This document shows, piece by piece, positions 10,396 through 20,760 of a stretch of 64,000 bases of DNA; position 1 is the first letter of the stretch; every line of letters starts with the position of its first letter. The stretch lies in contig CM073542.1 of NCBI GenBank assembly GCA_037074615.1, positions 15,826,001 to 15,890,000 on the forward strand. Direction: 5' to 3'. Position numbers and translations under genes: made by a program. The notes beneath the pieces were generated by a model. That model saw only the letters and a program-made list of their open reading frames with translations. It ran no database searches and had not been told where the DNA came from. Origin of the DNA: Leucaena leucocephala (lineage: Eukaryota; Streptophyta; Magnoliopsida; Fabales; Fabaceae).

Positions 10396-11052
10396 AAAAG
10401 CACAGAACAAACATATCAAGAGACTTGGAAAGCGTTTATAAAATATTATTTGTAACAAATACCATATTAGTACATGTTAGAAGTTGAAACATATACATTA
10501 GCAATATTACTAAGCAGCAATTTGTAAAGCATAAAAGTTTTAGAGTACTGATATATTATTAAATAAACTAATTCATTTGTTACTCAGCAACAATTTGTAT
10601 AGCATAGAAGTTTCACATACTAAAAAAAACTAAGAAAAAAGAACGGACACATAACTATTAGCACCAGTACAACAAACTTGAATTGAATTGAAACCATAAA
10701 GAAATAGATAAAGCAATTACCTTGAATTTAAAGTCTAAATTTGGAGACAATTCTATGGGGATGGAAATAGGCTGATGTAGGCAATAATAGCTCCCTTAAC
10801 GGTCTCCCATAACTGTAGAGCCATGGTTACTTATAGAGTAACAAGAAGGGAAGGAAGAGATACGACCACACATGATTTACGGAGGGAGCGTCTTCGACAG
10901 CAAGAGAATCTGAGTAAGAATTACAAAGAGACGGGGAGAGAGAGAGACGGAGAGGAGATTGAGGTAGTAGAATGAAGAGAGAGAAAGAGAGTAAATTATT
11001 GATGCTGATGAGATGGGGATTACAGGAAAGGAAAAGAAAAATTTAAGCCTCA
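10396..11052 (-). other. MULE-1 interior near the right end, leader-like
   Basis: AT-rich intron-like sequence next to the captured exon, then (10800-11040, minus strand) a C/T-rich stretch with 'CTCTCTTTCTCTCTC' and 'TCTCTCTCTCCCCGTCTC', resembling a plant 5' untranslated leader. It is similar to the interior of MULE-2 next to its left end (12160-12260). It may be where transcription of the captured fragment starts; no start codon is obvious. Confidence 0.4.
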
Positions 11053-11264
11053 GGGGCAATTATGTCTTTTCACAATTAAAAAAAAAATCGTCTGAGGTCT
11101 CATGGGACTTTAAATTAATTATGCTATTTTATGGGATTTTTTAATATTTAATTACTTCTATAGGACCTAGATGTTATTTCCCTTTTTTTAAAAAAAATTG
11201 GCATTAAAAGTATAACACCTTTATTACTTTTATTATTTTTTTTTGCTAAACCATGCTTAACTTT

Positions 11265-11872
11265 ATGGCCTCACTTTTTTATTATATTAAGGTTATATAT
11301 TATCTAATATCTTAATTTTATTTTTTATATACGTATAGTATCTTAATCATATTAATGATATAATTTTATCTCTAATTTTTTTAATTTGATACAATTTTAA
11401 TTATATTCTTTTTAATTTGATATAATTCTTAACACTTGAGAAATAAGATTATGTATAAAATTATATCAAATTAAAAAAATTATAAGTAAAATCATACTAA
11501 ATTAAAAAAATTACAGATAAATTTGTATCACAAATAAAATTAGAATACTATAAATATATAATAAATAAATGGCCTCACTTTTTTATTATATTAAGGTTAT
11601 ATATTATCTAATATCTTAATTTTATTTTTTATATACATATAGTATCTTAATCATATTAATGATATAATTTTATCTCTAATTTTTTTAATTTGATACAATT
11701 TTAATTATATTCCTTTTAATTTGATATAATTCTTAACACTTGAGAAATAAGATTATGTATAAAATTATATCAAATTAAAAAAATTATAAGTAAAATCATA
11801 CTAAATTAAAAAAATTACAGATAAATTTGTATCACAAATAAAATTAGAATACTATAAATATATAATAAATAA
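11265..11872 (+). repeat. Recent 304-bp tandem duplication
   Basis: Copy one is 11265-11568 and copy two 11569-11872, both starting ATGGCCTCACTTTTTTATTA. I can see only a couple of differences between them (for example 'acgtatag'/'acatatag' and 'attctttt'/'attccttt'). Each copy itself contains a short inverted repeat ('ttgatacaattttaatta' against 'attatatcaaattaaaaa'), so the unit can fold. The start phrase also occurs at 5148 in the left flank of MULE-1. Confidence 0.9.
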
Positions 11873-12159
11873 AATCAAGACATTATATGCTATATAACCC
11901 ATTATATTATTATATTAATTACTTTTTCTCTCACTTATGTCATTTTGTGTAAGTTAAGTCTGTCCTTTTCTTCAATTATTATTTTATTTTTATATTTCTC
12001 TCCCTCAAGGACTTTTATTTTTAAGGAAAAATAATATTTAAGTCCCATAGAAGGTATAAAATGTCAAAAAAGTTTTAAGAAATGACATAATTAATGTTAA
12101 GTCCCATGGGATCTCATGTGAATTTTTTTTAATTGTAAAAAGACATAAATATCCCTAAG

Positions 12160-13275
12160 ACTAAAATTTTCCCTTTCCTTTCTCTTTCTCTTTCTCATAA
12201 TCCCCTTTTATTAGCATCATGACTCTCTCTCTTCCTGTCTCTTGCTGCCCCTTCTCTCAGCATTTCTCGCATTTGCGTTCGCCTAATTTCTAAAGATCTT
12301 CACCACCTGATCCGTGCTTATGCCTCTTCTTTCTTTTTAAATTTTTTAAGGTTTACGTAGATCTTACTTTTTTGGGTATGCTTCTATTTTATTTATTTTT
12401 TATATTTCATTACTTTACTCATTGGTGGATTTGGTTTATGATCTTTACCGCACTCAGTTTTCCACATGCTGATTTGTAGCTCAGTATTTTTCCTGCTGCT
12501 ACAGAAAATTGTTTACTTCTTCATCTATTACACAGAAGCCAGCGGGGTTTGAAATTTAGCGTCTATTATTGGTCACTTGGTCCAGTGGGAATGAAGATTC
12601 TCTCCTATACCTTTTAATTTCTATTGATCTAAGGAATAGTAAAATTGAAAATTTTTCAGGCAGATTCAAGGTATGCTTTTAGTGTTTTTACATTACTACT
12701 CCAAGTAGTTTTGCGTTTCCCTTCCAGGAAGGATTGATGAATGATGATTAGATTTAGTATTTAGAATATCTAGGATATGTTGTTTGCATTGGTCGTATTG
12801 TGTGATAATTTATATTAAGAAAATAGAGCATGAAAGGGAGACCTTAAGACCTAATTTACACCTCTTAATATTCTTATTATGGAAGACCGTGGAGATGCTG
12901 CTTTTTTTTTCTTCTTTCTTAAATGTTAGTTGAAATTTGAATCAACTTATGTGTTTCATCCTTCAAATAATTTAGGCACTTGTTTTAGTTAGAACCTTTT
13001 CACATAATCTTGGGGTTTTGATAAAATTTTATCGATTAGTTTCATGATTTAAGCTCTTCCTTGTTTTATACGTGAAGCTAACTCTTTAGTTTCATATTCT
13101 GTATGACTTATGCATGTGTTTGTTGACATGTTAAGTTGGACTTCACAAGTGTGATAAAACTTGAGGTTCTTGATACCTAATAATGCAGCTGCACATTCAG
13201 CTCTTGAATAATTTTGTTCCAATAATCCTAAGTAAATGAGCTCAAGTTTTCTAGATTTTTCTCCTAGATACTCAG
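12160..13275 (+). other. MULE-2 interior: leader-like start and intron-like DNA
   Basis: 12165-12300 is C/T-rich ('ctttctctttctctttctc', then 'gcatttctcgcatttgcgtt'), like a 5' leader. The rest is T-rich with branch-point and splice-like signals, as expected of captured intron DNA ahead of the exon at 13276. No coding exon was recognised. Confidence 0.4.
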
Positions 13276-13373
13276 GTATAAGGAAAGGAGATGTGATTAT
13301 AAAAGGATGCTTGATTCAGGTGGAATGCCTTCATCACATTCTGCTACTGTGTCAACTCCAGCAGTGGCTATAG
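13276..13373 (+). pseudogene. Captured exon of a DUF212 / acid-phosphatase (vanadium haloperoxidase-related) gene
   Basis: The exon is bounded by a good acceptor (CTCAG at 13271-13275) and donor (GTAAGA from 13374). It reads YKERRCDYKRMLDSGGMPSS and continues HSATVSTPAVAIG. This is the most conserved block of the plant DUF212 proteins (membrane proteins related to acid phosphatase/vanadium-dependent haloperoxidase), where the usual form is '...MLDSGGMPSSHSATV.ALAVAIG'. SGGMPSSHSA holds the phosphatase-type serine/histidine signature. The next exon (usually LQ-x-G followed by a hydrophobic helix) is not found in the following 2 kb. A Trp in the usual 'ERRWD' is Cys here, and Ala-Leu is Thr-Pro. 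It is one exon carried with its splice sites inside a MULE, not a working gene. Confidence 0.85.
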
Positions 13374-13823
13374 GTAAGACATCAATTATGGGCTTATGGC
13401 ATTGCATTCGATTATGTTTACTTGCTCATCCCCGCTCCATTTTCTTTGTTTGGATGCCAAGAAATTTTGGTGGAAAAAAACATCCATTTTTCTTGTTAAT
13501 GATATATGAACTTGATGACGGCCGTTAGATTTGAAGCTTTTGATACTGGGACTTCGGTGCAGGTGCTAATGGTCAGACGAGTAGAGAGTGGAAGTAGCTT
13601 CTTCTATATCTACAGTCTCACTTTGGTAAAGAATGTAATGTGAAGTCCCTCCCTAGCGAACAAGTTTACAAATTCTGACAAAAACATCGCACAGTATGAT
13701 TCATTCTTGAAAATCTGAGGCAAAAATTCTGTTGGGCTTGCTCTATTTGAACAGAGGTTTTCATTGGCTCTATTCTGTTTACTAAGAATGGTATGTAATT
13801 CGCCATAATCTGGACTAAACCCT

Positions 13824-14480
13824 TTGGTCACTATAAACTATATTCTTCTGGAGAAGAATCTTACTTTTCCTCTTTTCCTGCAGATTTTACTCTCACTTTG
13901 CCATCAAGGATTAATGAATATAGGATATGATATAGCATGTGGTTGTGTTCCAAGAGATCAATCTCATAAGAATAGTGATACAGTTGATGCTTATGCATTG
14001 TATTGCTCCTGGCTTAGACCTCTCTTTAAGTCTACAATAGAAATCTCTCATTTCTTTCCAAGATTCTTTCCTGCCTGCAGTATGGGTAATTCCCAACGCG
14101 GTATAACTTTTTCTGAGAACAGTGCATATATTGAAAGTAAATTGAAGTTTTCAAGTGCTGGGCAATCTCACTTTGTCAAAGGTCTCCTGATTTCACTTTG
14201 GTATTTAAAAGCCATTTTGATGAGCTAGTTTGGTTCTTTTAGCACAAATATTATGGAGAAAACTGTCGATATTCTTTATTTGTATGAGTATTATTTACTC
14301 TTTTCATTAGCTTGGCTTCAAAATAACTTAGAAGATGTTTTCTTAATGGTTCAACCTTTCTTGATTGCACGTGTTGATGGCTGTAACCTTTCTGAGGTTA
14401 ATATGGTGAATCTGAAGAAACTCATCCCAAAAATTATGAAATTGGTGGCTCAAAATTCATTGGTAGACCATACCTCATAA
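13824..14480 (+). other. Unrecognised open stretches in MULE-2 (13824-14228, 14253-14480)
   Basis: Two adjacent plus-strand frames, 134 and 75 codons, without a family I recognise. The first could be entered from a splice acceptor (TTTTCCTGCAG ending 13883). It contains GYDIACGCVPRDQSHKN and YALYCSWLRPLF, which look like real protein but match nothing I can name. They may be further captured exons. Neither has a convincing start, and nothing joins them to the exon at 13276-13373. Confidence 0.25.
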
Positions 14481-14769
14481 TGTGGGCAAGATATACAAGC
14501 TGTAAATGTAAAGCAGTTGATTCTTGATGATGAAAAATTAATGATTTTTGGGGCTTGCTTATGGAAGCAAATTTCTAGATTCATGATGTATAATTTGAAT
14601 ATGTGATTATGTGTAAACGAGCAATCATTTTATAATGATAAAGAATCTTAATTACTGAATTGTTATTCAAAGATGATGGCTTAAGCATTTCTGCGTCATT
14701 GATCATATCTTAATTATAGTTGAACTTAACGTACTAGTAATAATCTTACTTTACTTATATATATATGTC

Positions 14770-15410
14770 AAGTTTAACTTTACACTTACAACCCTAGCAC
14801 CTGCAATAATAACCCCAGTGCCTGAAATAACAACCTCAGTACCTGCAACTAACAACCCTATCAGTTGCACTTACAACCTCAGCGCCTAAAATAACAACCA
14901 CAGCACCAGCAACTAATAACCCCAGCCCCTGTAACTAAGAACCCCATTACCTACACTAAGAATCCCATCAATTGCAACTAACAACCCCATTAACGACACC
15001 AACAACCCCAGCACCTGAACTAACAACTCTAACACCTGAAATAACAATCCTATCACATGCAACTAACAACCACAGCACCTGAAATAACAACCTCAACACT
15101 TCTAACTAACAACCCTATCAACTGTAACTAGCAACCCCATCAGCTGTACTTACAACCCCATCAGCTGCACTTACAACCTCTCCGCCTGAAATAACAACTA
15201 CAGCACCTGCAATTAACAACCCCAGCTCCTGCAACTAACAACACCATCAGCTGCATTAACAATCCTAGCCCTTACACTAACAACCCTATCAGTTGCAACT
15301 TATAACCCTAGCACCTGTAATAACAACCCCAGTGCCTGAAATAACAATCCTAGCACCGCAACTAACAACCCCATCAGCTGTACTAACAACCCCAGCCACG
15401 ATGATGAGTA
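14770..15410 (-). repeat. Degenerate AACAACCCCAGCACCTGAAAT minisatellite array in MULE-2
   Basis: At least twenty-five units of about 20-24 bp built on 'aataacaacc/aactaacaacccc' alternate with 'agcacctg' or 'atcagctgc'. Inverted they read GGTTGTTATT, the core of the arrays in MULE-1. The array ends about 120 bp before the right inverted repeat, the same place as in MULE-3. Confidence 0.8.
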
Positions 15411-16383
15411 AATCCACCTGCAACACACTGTACTGTTCTCTTATTTCATAGCAAAGCGTGCCAGCACTGTACTGTTCTCGTAAAGCGCGCCAACTCTCAT
15501 TTCTTCTTTAATATATTTTTATTTCACAAGGTTACTTAAGTCTTTTTATAACTAGAAAAAATTCATGTGAGGTCCCATGAGATTTGACATGAATTATAGC
15601 ATTTGATGGGACTTTTTTGTCATTCAATTGCTTACATGGGACCTATATGTCATTTTCCCTATTTTTAATGGTAGTTTTTAAAAGATCACTATTAAAACGC
15701 TCTCATTTTTACTACTTTTTACTCTTTCATGATAATTGCTATGAAAAATATTTTAAAACAAAATTTATATAGAAAAATTCTATCACCTTTTTTATAGCTA
15801 TTTTACTTATAATTACTGTGAAATAATACTATAATAAGTATATTTTTTAGTAGTGCTCCCTTTTTACTTCTTTCATACTAAATATTGCCTTTAGTATAAA
15901 AGTTACTTAGTTAATTATTTAATAATAATAAATATGATATGATTTCTTTAAGATATATTTATATAAATTTTTTAATTATTATTAAAGAAGTATTAATGTT
16001 AATAGAGGTAGTTTAGAAAAAAAATAATAATAAGCCCATGTCGCCAAATTAAAATATTATATTTATAATTAAAATAATATCCTAAAGAGCTTCTACATTC
16101 AAGGCCCGAGGAGTACATTTCAAGGGAATATACCATTTAATGTAATATACATGATCTATCTATAAATCTTCCTAACAATATATTAACTATAAAAAATTAT
16201 AAAATGTTTGACCTCATAGCCATGCATTAAACATTTGTACATAAAAGGAAAAAAAAACTCACTTAAAACTTTTACTAGGGATCACCTTTGCCGATAAACT
16301 ATTACAGTAATGTGTGATCTAATGCAGTTTCAATAATAAAATACTCGTATCTGAAAGTGTTGTTGATCAAAATCATCATTCAA

Positions 16384-16407
16384 ATATATATATATATATA
16401 TATATAT
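16384..16407. repeat. (AT)12 microsatellite
   Basis: Twenty-four bases of uninterrupted AT. Confidence 0.95.
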
Positions 16408-17336
16408 CATTTTTTTTCTTAAAATTACTTTTACTGTAAAAAGTCGAAACGAATTAAACTTTTCCACACTTATTATTAGCATTTGATGTACTCCTCCAAT
16501 GTTTAATATTTAACTTAATTAAAGAGTTGATCTTAATTCTAAATATAAACTATATATCTTATATTTATTAATTTTTTTTAAATTATCCCTATTGATACTC
16601 TTTCAATAAGAAACAAGAGATGGAATAAGGGAACTAAAGAAGATAGTTAAGATATTTTAGAAAAAATTATATTATATTAATTAATTTTTTTAATTTTTTT
16701 AATCTAATTAAAATAATTAAATATATTATATATTAAAAACTGAACGAAGTGTTTGTTATATGTGTGTTTATTTTGCTGTACTTGTTTTGACATGTTTACC
16801 CACCTCTCAAATGTTATTTAGAAAAGTTAAACATCTTTGTTGGTCCTGCGAAGAGAGAGGCTATGGGAAAGGTCTTTAAGGATAATGAGTCATCAACTCA
16901 AATTTGTATTTTTTTTAACTTAGCTTAAGGTTATTATTTGTTGATTTTTATCACGCTAATTATAAAAAGCATGCATAAAAAATATTTTTTTCATCCTTTC
17001 CTTCTTGATTGTGAGAGAGAAAGAGAGAACTATTTTTTATTAGAGTAATAAGTTGTAGAGTATGCATGGCGAAGAAACAAATTCTAAAACAAAACATCTC
17101 TTTTAGAATTTTATTTTATATAAGTATAACAATTTACAGACTAAAATATAATGAATTGTTATTTAGGGTTAAGGTTATTGCAACACTATGAAGTATTTTC
17201 TCAATACATCAAGTATCCCAAAATATTTTGTAATTCATTCAGTACCCTAAAATATTTTTCAAGTACATCTAATCCCTTAATATATTATATGGCACAATTT
17301 TAACCTTAACATATTAATTTATTTACGAAAAAATTT

Positions 17337-17404
17337 GCCCTTAAAGTATTTTCAAGAGCAATTTAACTTTGCCCTTAAAGTATTTTCAAGAGCAATTTTG
17401 ACAT
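17337..17404 (+). repeat. 34-bp direct tandem repeat, two copies
   Basis: 'GCCCTTAAAGTATTTTCAAG' followed by 'agcaattt' starts at 17337 and again at 17371. Confidence 0.9.
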
Positions 17405-18254
17405 CGACTTTAACCCTCTAAAAATCCTAAGTGAAGGTTCATTTAGCATCTAAAATTAATTTTTCAGTAACCACTTTAGTGTGTTGGCCTAAATGCATCT
17501 AGCTAAAAAAATACTTTAAAATATTAAATATATCTAGACAAACATTTTAAAATACTTTAGAATATTAAATACACATAAACAAATATTTTAAGGTACTAAA
17601 TATATCTTAGCCCTATTGTTTACATTTGAGTATGACTCAGGCAACAAATTCTAAAATGAAACAAGTTGTTTAACTGTTTTTATGTGTGTGTGTATATATA
17701 TAATGAGTTATTGTTCATTTATATCTCCTAATTGCTAAAACCTTCCTCATGCATTGCATGCGTATTAAAAAATATGGTTATTTTTGTTTTTATTGTTATA
17801 ATGATCTATATTCAAGGGAAAAAGATATCAACGGTTTTAAAATATAAAAGTTAGTTAGCAGTTAGTTTTTATTATAAATATAAGACATTAATTTATTTAT
17901 CTATAATATTTATTATTTTTTTACAAATTAGTTTATGCAATTTAATTATAAATTGATATGTAATTTAATATTATATATAGATATTTTGAAAAGATTAGAA
18001 CATATTTATTATAATAAAGTAATTTATTTAATTTTTTAATCTACTTAAATTATTAGAGTAGTTTTCATATTGAGTACAAGAAGAGTATTTATTTTTCATT
18101 GGCATAGTATTTATAAGTTCTTTTATAAATCCTTTTCTTACCTTAAGATATTATTACTTGGGAGAATTATTTAGAGATCCTTTAGAAGAGGATTTATTAC
18201 TAAAAAGTATAGTGGAATTATCAAATAATTTAATAGTTACTAGCCTAGAAATTC

Positions 18255-18535
18255 AATACAACTTGATGTGACATATTAGGGACATATGATGATAATTTCA
18301 TGTGATACAAATAATAATTAGAGACACACGATAACAACACTCAATTTTTATTTATGTCACATTAAATTATCATTAGATTTCCCCAATTGTCATTTGTACT
18401 ATAGCAAATTATCATTGCTTGTCTTCTAGTTGTCATTTGTGCCATATTAAATTGTCATCAATTGTCTCTAGTTAACATTTGTGTCACATAAAATTGTTAT
18501 CGCGTGCATAGTAGCTTGTTATTTGTGCATAATGA
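18255..18535. repeat. Cluster of direct and inverted ~60-bp units (GTGACACAAATGACAA type)
   Basis: Four or more related units appear. 18270-18330 reads 'gataatttcatgtgatac...tagagaca'; 18340-18512 holds three units in the opposite sense ('tgtcatttgtactatagc', 'tgtcatttgtgccatat', 'catttgtgtcacataaa'). The outer pair forms an inverted repeat ending in 'cgataac' and 'gttatcg'. It looks like a MITE or a rearranged minisatellite. No target duplication was found. Confidence 0.6.
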
Positions 18536-19679
18536 TAACTTGGTAATTATAAAAATTAAATTTATCACTCCAAATTCTTTTGGACTATTTAATTATTATA
18601 TATTTTACATAACTTTTTAGTAATAAATTCTCTTCTAAAACACCTCTTGACCAATTCTCACTTATTACTATTTTTAAAATTATCAAATTAATATTTACTC
18701 AATATTTAACTTTTGTTCATTTTTATAATTTATTTGATTTCAGGGGATTGAATTGAAGAGGAGGAAACCAATTCAATTTAAAGAGAAAAAAAAGTAAAAG
18801 TAGGGTTAAATTCTTTTAATAAATTTTTTTACGTTGATTTTTTTTACATCTTTTCTTTATCAAAATTTCACAATCCTATATATTTACCAATGTTTTCCAT
18901 CCATAATTTCGTTATTCCTCTAGTGTGAGTTAATGAGTCATGCACACGTGTAAAATCTATTTGACCGTATGAATCAAAAGTTTAGGCGGAAATGTGGTAG
19001 AGGGTCGGGTCCCACTTTTGGTCTTGTTGACTAACAACCTGCTTTGCGTACGAGGCTCACATCATCGTCCATGTATATCCCTTCACATTTACGTAGCACT
19101 GGCACGGTTTCAATTGGAATATATTTATAGCCTCTATTTAATTAATTTAATTAAATTAAAAAAAATTAATTAATTAAATTAATATGATATAATTTTTTAA
19201 AATAATATATTAATAATTTTTTAACTCAATTTTTCTATTTTTATTTAATTATTATTGAGTAAATATCAATAAAAATAATTTTAAAAAAATTAATAAATAT
19301 ATAAAATATATATAATATATATAATTTATATTAACTTTTTAATTAAATAATAATAAATAGTGCCAAGATATCTAAGGATTCAATTAGTATAGACAATTTT
19401 TTTCTTTAAATATATATATATTTTATTAGAAATAATCATATTTAAAATAATATTAGATACTATAATTATTAGAGAGAATTTGAATATTTCTTTATTATAA
19501 AAGATTAGTATGAACCATTTGGTAATTGGTGTAAATACCATGGAAAAGGGATTTGAAGAATGGGGTATGGAAAGTTTGTCTCAATTAAACTAAGGCTGCC
19601 CTATATTACGGGGAGAAGGGATTTGAAGAAAGTAGAGATGCGAGAGAAATGATTCTCTGTCGTAGGGATAAGCTAAAAT
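18536..19679. other. AT-rich intergenic DNA
   Basis: No gene recognised. 19139-19180 is a near-palindrome of 'taattaatttaattaa'. 18930-19090 is less AT-rich but has no useful frame. Confidence 0.6.
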
Positions 19680-20760
19680 CGGCTTAAGTGTGTATTTAAG
19701 AAAAGCCTAAATTTAAATTTTAAATCTATTGGGTAAAATTTAGATTTTAAAATTTTTTAAAATAAACAGTTATATTTGTTTAAATTATTTTTAGACTAAA
19801 TTATGATTTAAAATTAAAATTTTAGATAACTTGATTAGAGTAATTTATGGAACAGTAAAAGAGTTTATAAATTAATCAATTATTATATTATCTCTACTTT
19901 TTCTTATACATTATTTTCTCTCTTATACTTTTTCTCATACCCTCTAGCCTCTCCCCTCTCATATTTTATCTTTCATAATTTAATACTCATATTATTTTTC
20001 ATAATTTACCAATAATAAAAGTATTTCTAGAAATAACTATCTAAACACTCATTTATTTAAAACCATTTTTTTTTTCATAAGTTCTTCTTCACAAACCCTT
20101 TTCTAAAAGCTGCCAAAAAGTCATTTTTTTCATAAGCCCATTTCTAAAATCTCATTCAAACAGGCCCTAAATGTTAGAGCGTGATCAAATCGATGATCTT
20201 ATATATGTAAGAGTAGACCTCATACTATGTGTGTATTTGGACAGATTTTTAAAAAATGGTTTATAGCAAAAGGATTTTTGAGTAGTTTTTGAAAAAGGAA
20301 TTTTAGAAAAGAGTTTATAGAAAAAAATGATTCTAAATAAATAAATATTTAGATAATTATTATCAAAAGGATTTTTATAATTAAAAAATTATTAAAAATG
20401 TTATAATTTTATTAAAAATATGAGAGAGGAGAGAGGAAAGATGGTAAAAAGAGAGAGAGGAGAGAGAGGGTGGAGAAGAGAGAAGATGAAGAAGAGATAG
20501 TTAAAAATATAGAAGAAAGAAGAAAGATAAGAGATAATAGAAAATATAGAGGAGAGGGTGTAAGAAAAAGTAAAAATAAAATAGTAATTGAGTAGTCCAT
20601 AAATTTTTTTACTATTTCAAAAACTACTTGACCCATAATTTAATCTAAAAACACTTTTAGATAAATATATTATTTATTTTAAAATTGTTTTAAATTAAAA
20701 TTTTATTTATTTTTTTTAAATTATAGTTTTAGTATGTTATAAATAAGCCCTATAATATAT
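19680..20760. repeat. Two related ~500-bp repeats in opposite orientation
   Basis: The right-hand copy (about 20220-20760) starts 'tttggacagatttttaaaaa' and contains 'ttgagtagtttttgaaaaa' and a purine-rich block (gagagaggagagagg). The left-hand copy (about 19680-20170) has the complementary order: 'tctagcctctcccctctcat' pyrimidine block, then 'aaaccatttttttt', then 'ctcattcaaacaggccctaa' at its end. Read inverted, the left copy gives TTAGGGCCTGTTTGAATGAG, the typical outer edge of plant non-autonomous DNA transposons. A transcript across both could fold into a long imperfect hairpin. The minus-strand frame at 20412-20636 is the complement of the purine block. Confidence 0.55.

Larger units (their letters stand above)
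5298..11182 (-). mobile_element. MULE-1: Mutator-like element with captured host exon (Pack-MULE type)
   Basis: The ends are ~130-bp imperfect terminal inverted repeats: left 5298-5427 starting GGGAAAATGACATCT, right 11053-11182 ending (read inverted) GGGAAATAACATCT. Both continue inward with 'tttcaagtctcatgggacc'-like and 'aattgtgaaaagacat' blocks. Long inverted repeats of this size are the hallmark of Mutator-like elements. The flanks are T9 (5289-5297) and T7 (11183-11189), compatible with a 9-bp target duplication but low in information. Inside are two pieces of MULE transposase (6228-6518 and ~8520-8800, plus strand), two GTTGTTATT arrays and a minus-strand exon like cinnamoyl-CoA reductase (10304-10393). 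The interior next to the right end matches, inverted, the interior next to the left end of MULE-2, so the two elements lie in opposite orientation. The catalytic transposase core was not found, so it is non-autonomous. Confidence 0.75.
12025..15659 (+). mobile_element. MULE-2: Pack-MULE with perfect 9-bp target duplication
   Basis: The element is flanked by a perfect 9-bp direct repeat TATTTTTAA (12016-12024 and 15660-15668), the target-site size of Mutator-like elements. The ends are ~130-bp imperfect inverted repeats (12025-12153 and 15531-15659) of the same family as MULE-1: outer end GGAAAAATAATAT on the left and, inverted, GGGAAAATGACATA on the right, with internal 'agtcccatgggatctcatg' and 'aattgtaaaaagacat' blocks. 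The interior holds a C/T-rich leader-like start, an exon of a DUF212/acid-phosphatase-like gene (13276-13373), two unrecognised open stretches and an AATAACAAC array beside the right end. No transposase is visible, so it is non-autonomous and must have been mobilised in trans. Confidence 0.85.
15669..18254. other. AT-rich intergenic DNA
   Basis: No gene recognised. It holds an (AT)12 run at 16384-16407 and the direct repeat listed below. 'aaatatttta'/'taaaatatt' phrases recur at 17200-17620 without clear units. Confidence 0.6.

Noticed and set aside
14770..15410. CRISPR-like array
   Set aside because: Units are degenerate, spacers are themselves repeats, the context is a plant MULE, and there are no cas genes.
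20412..20636. Minus-strand 74-codon frame
   Set aside because: It is the complement of a GA-rich block, so it encodes a low-complexity L/S string.
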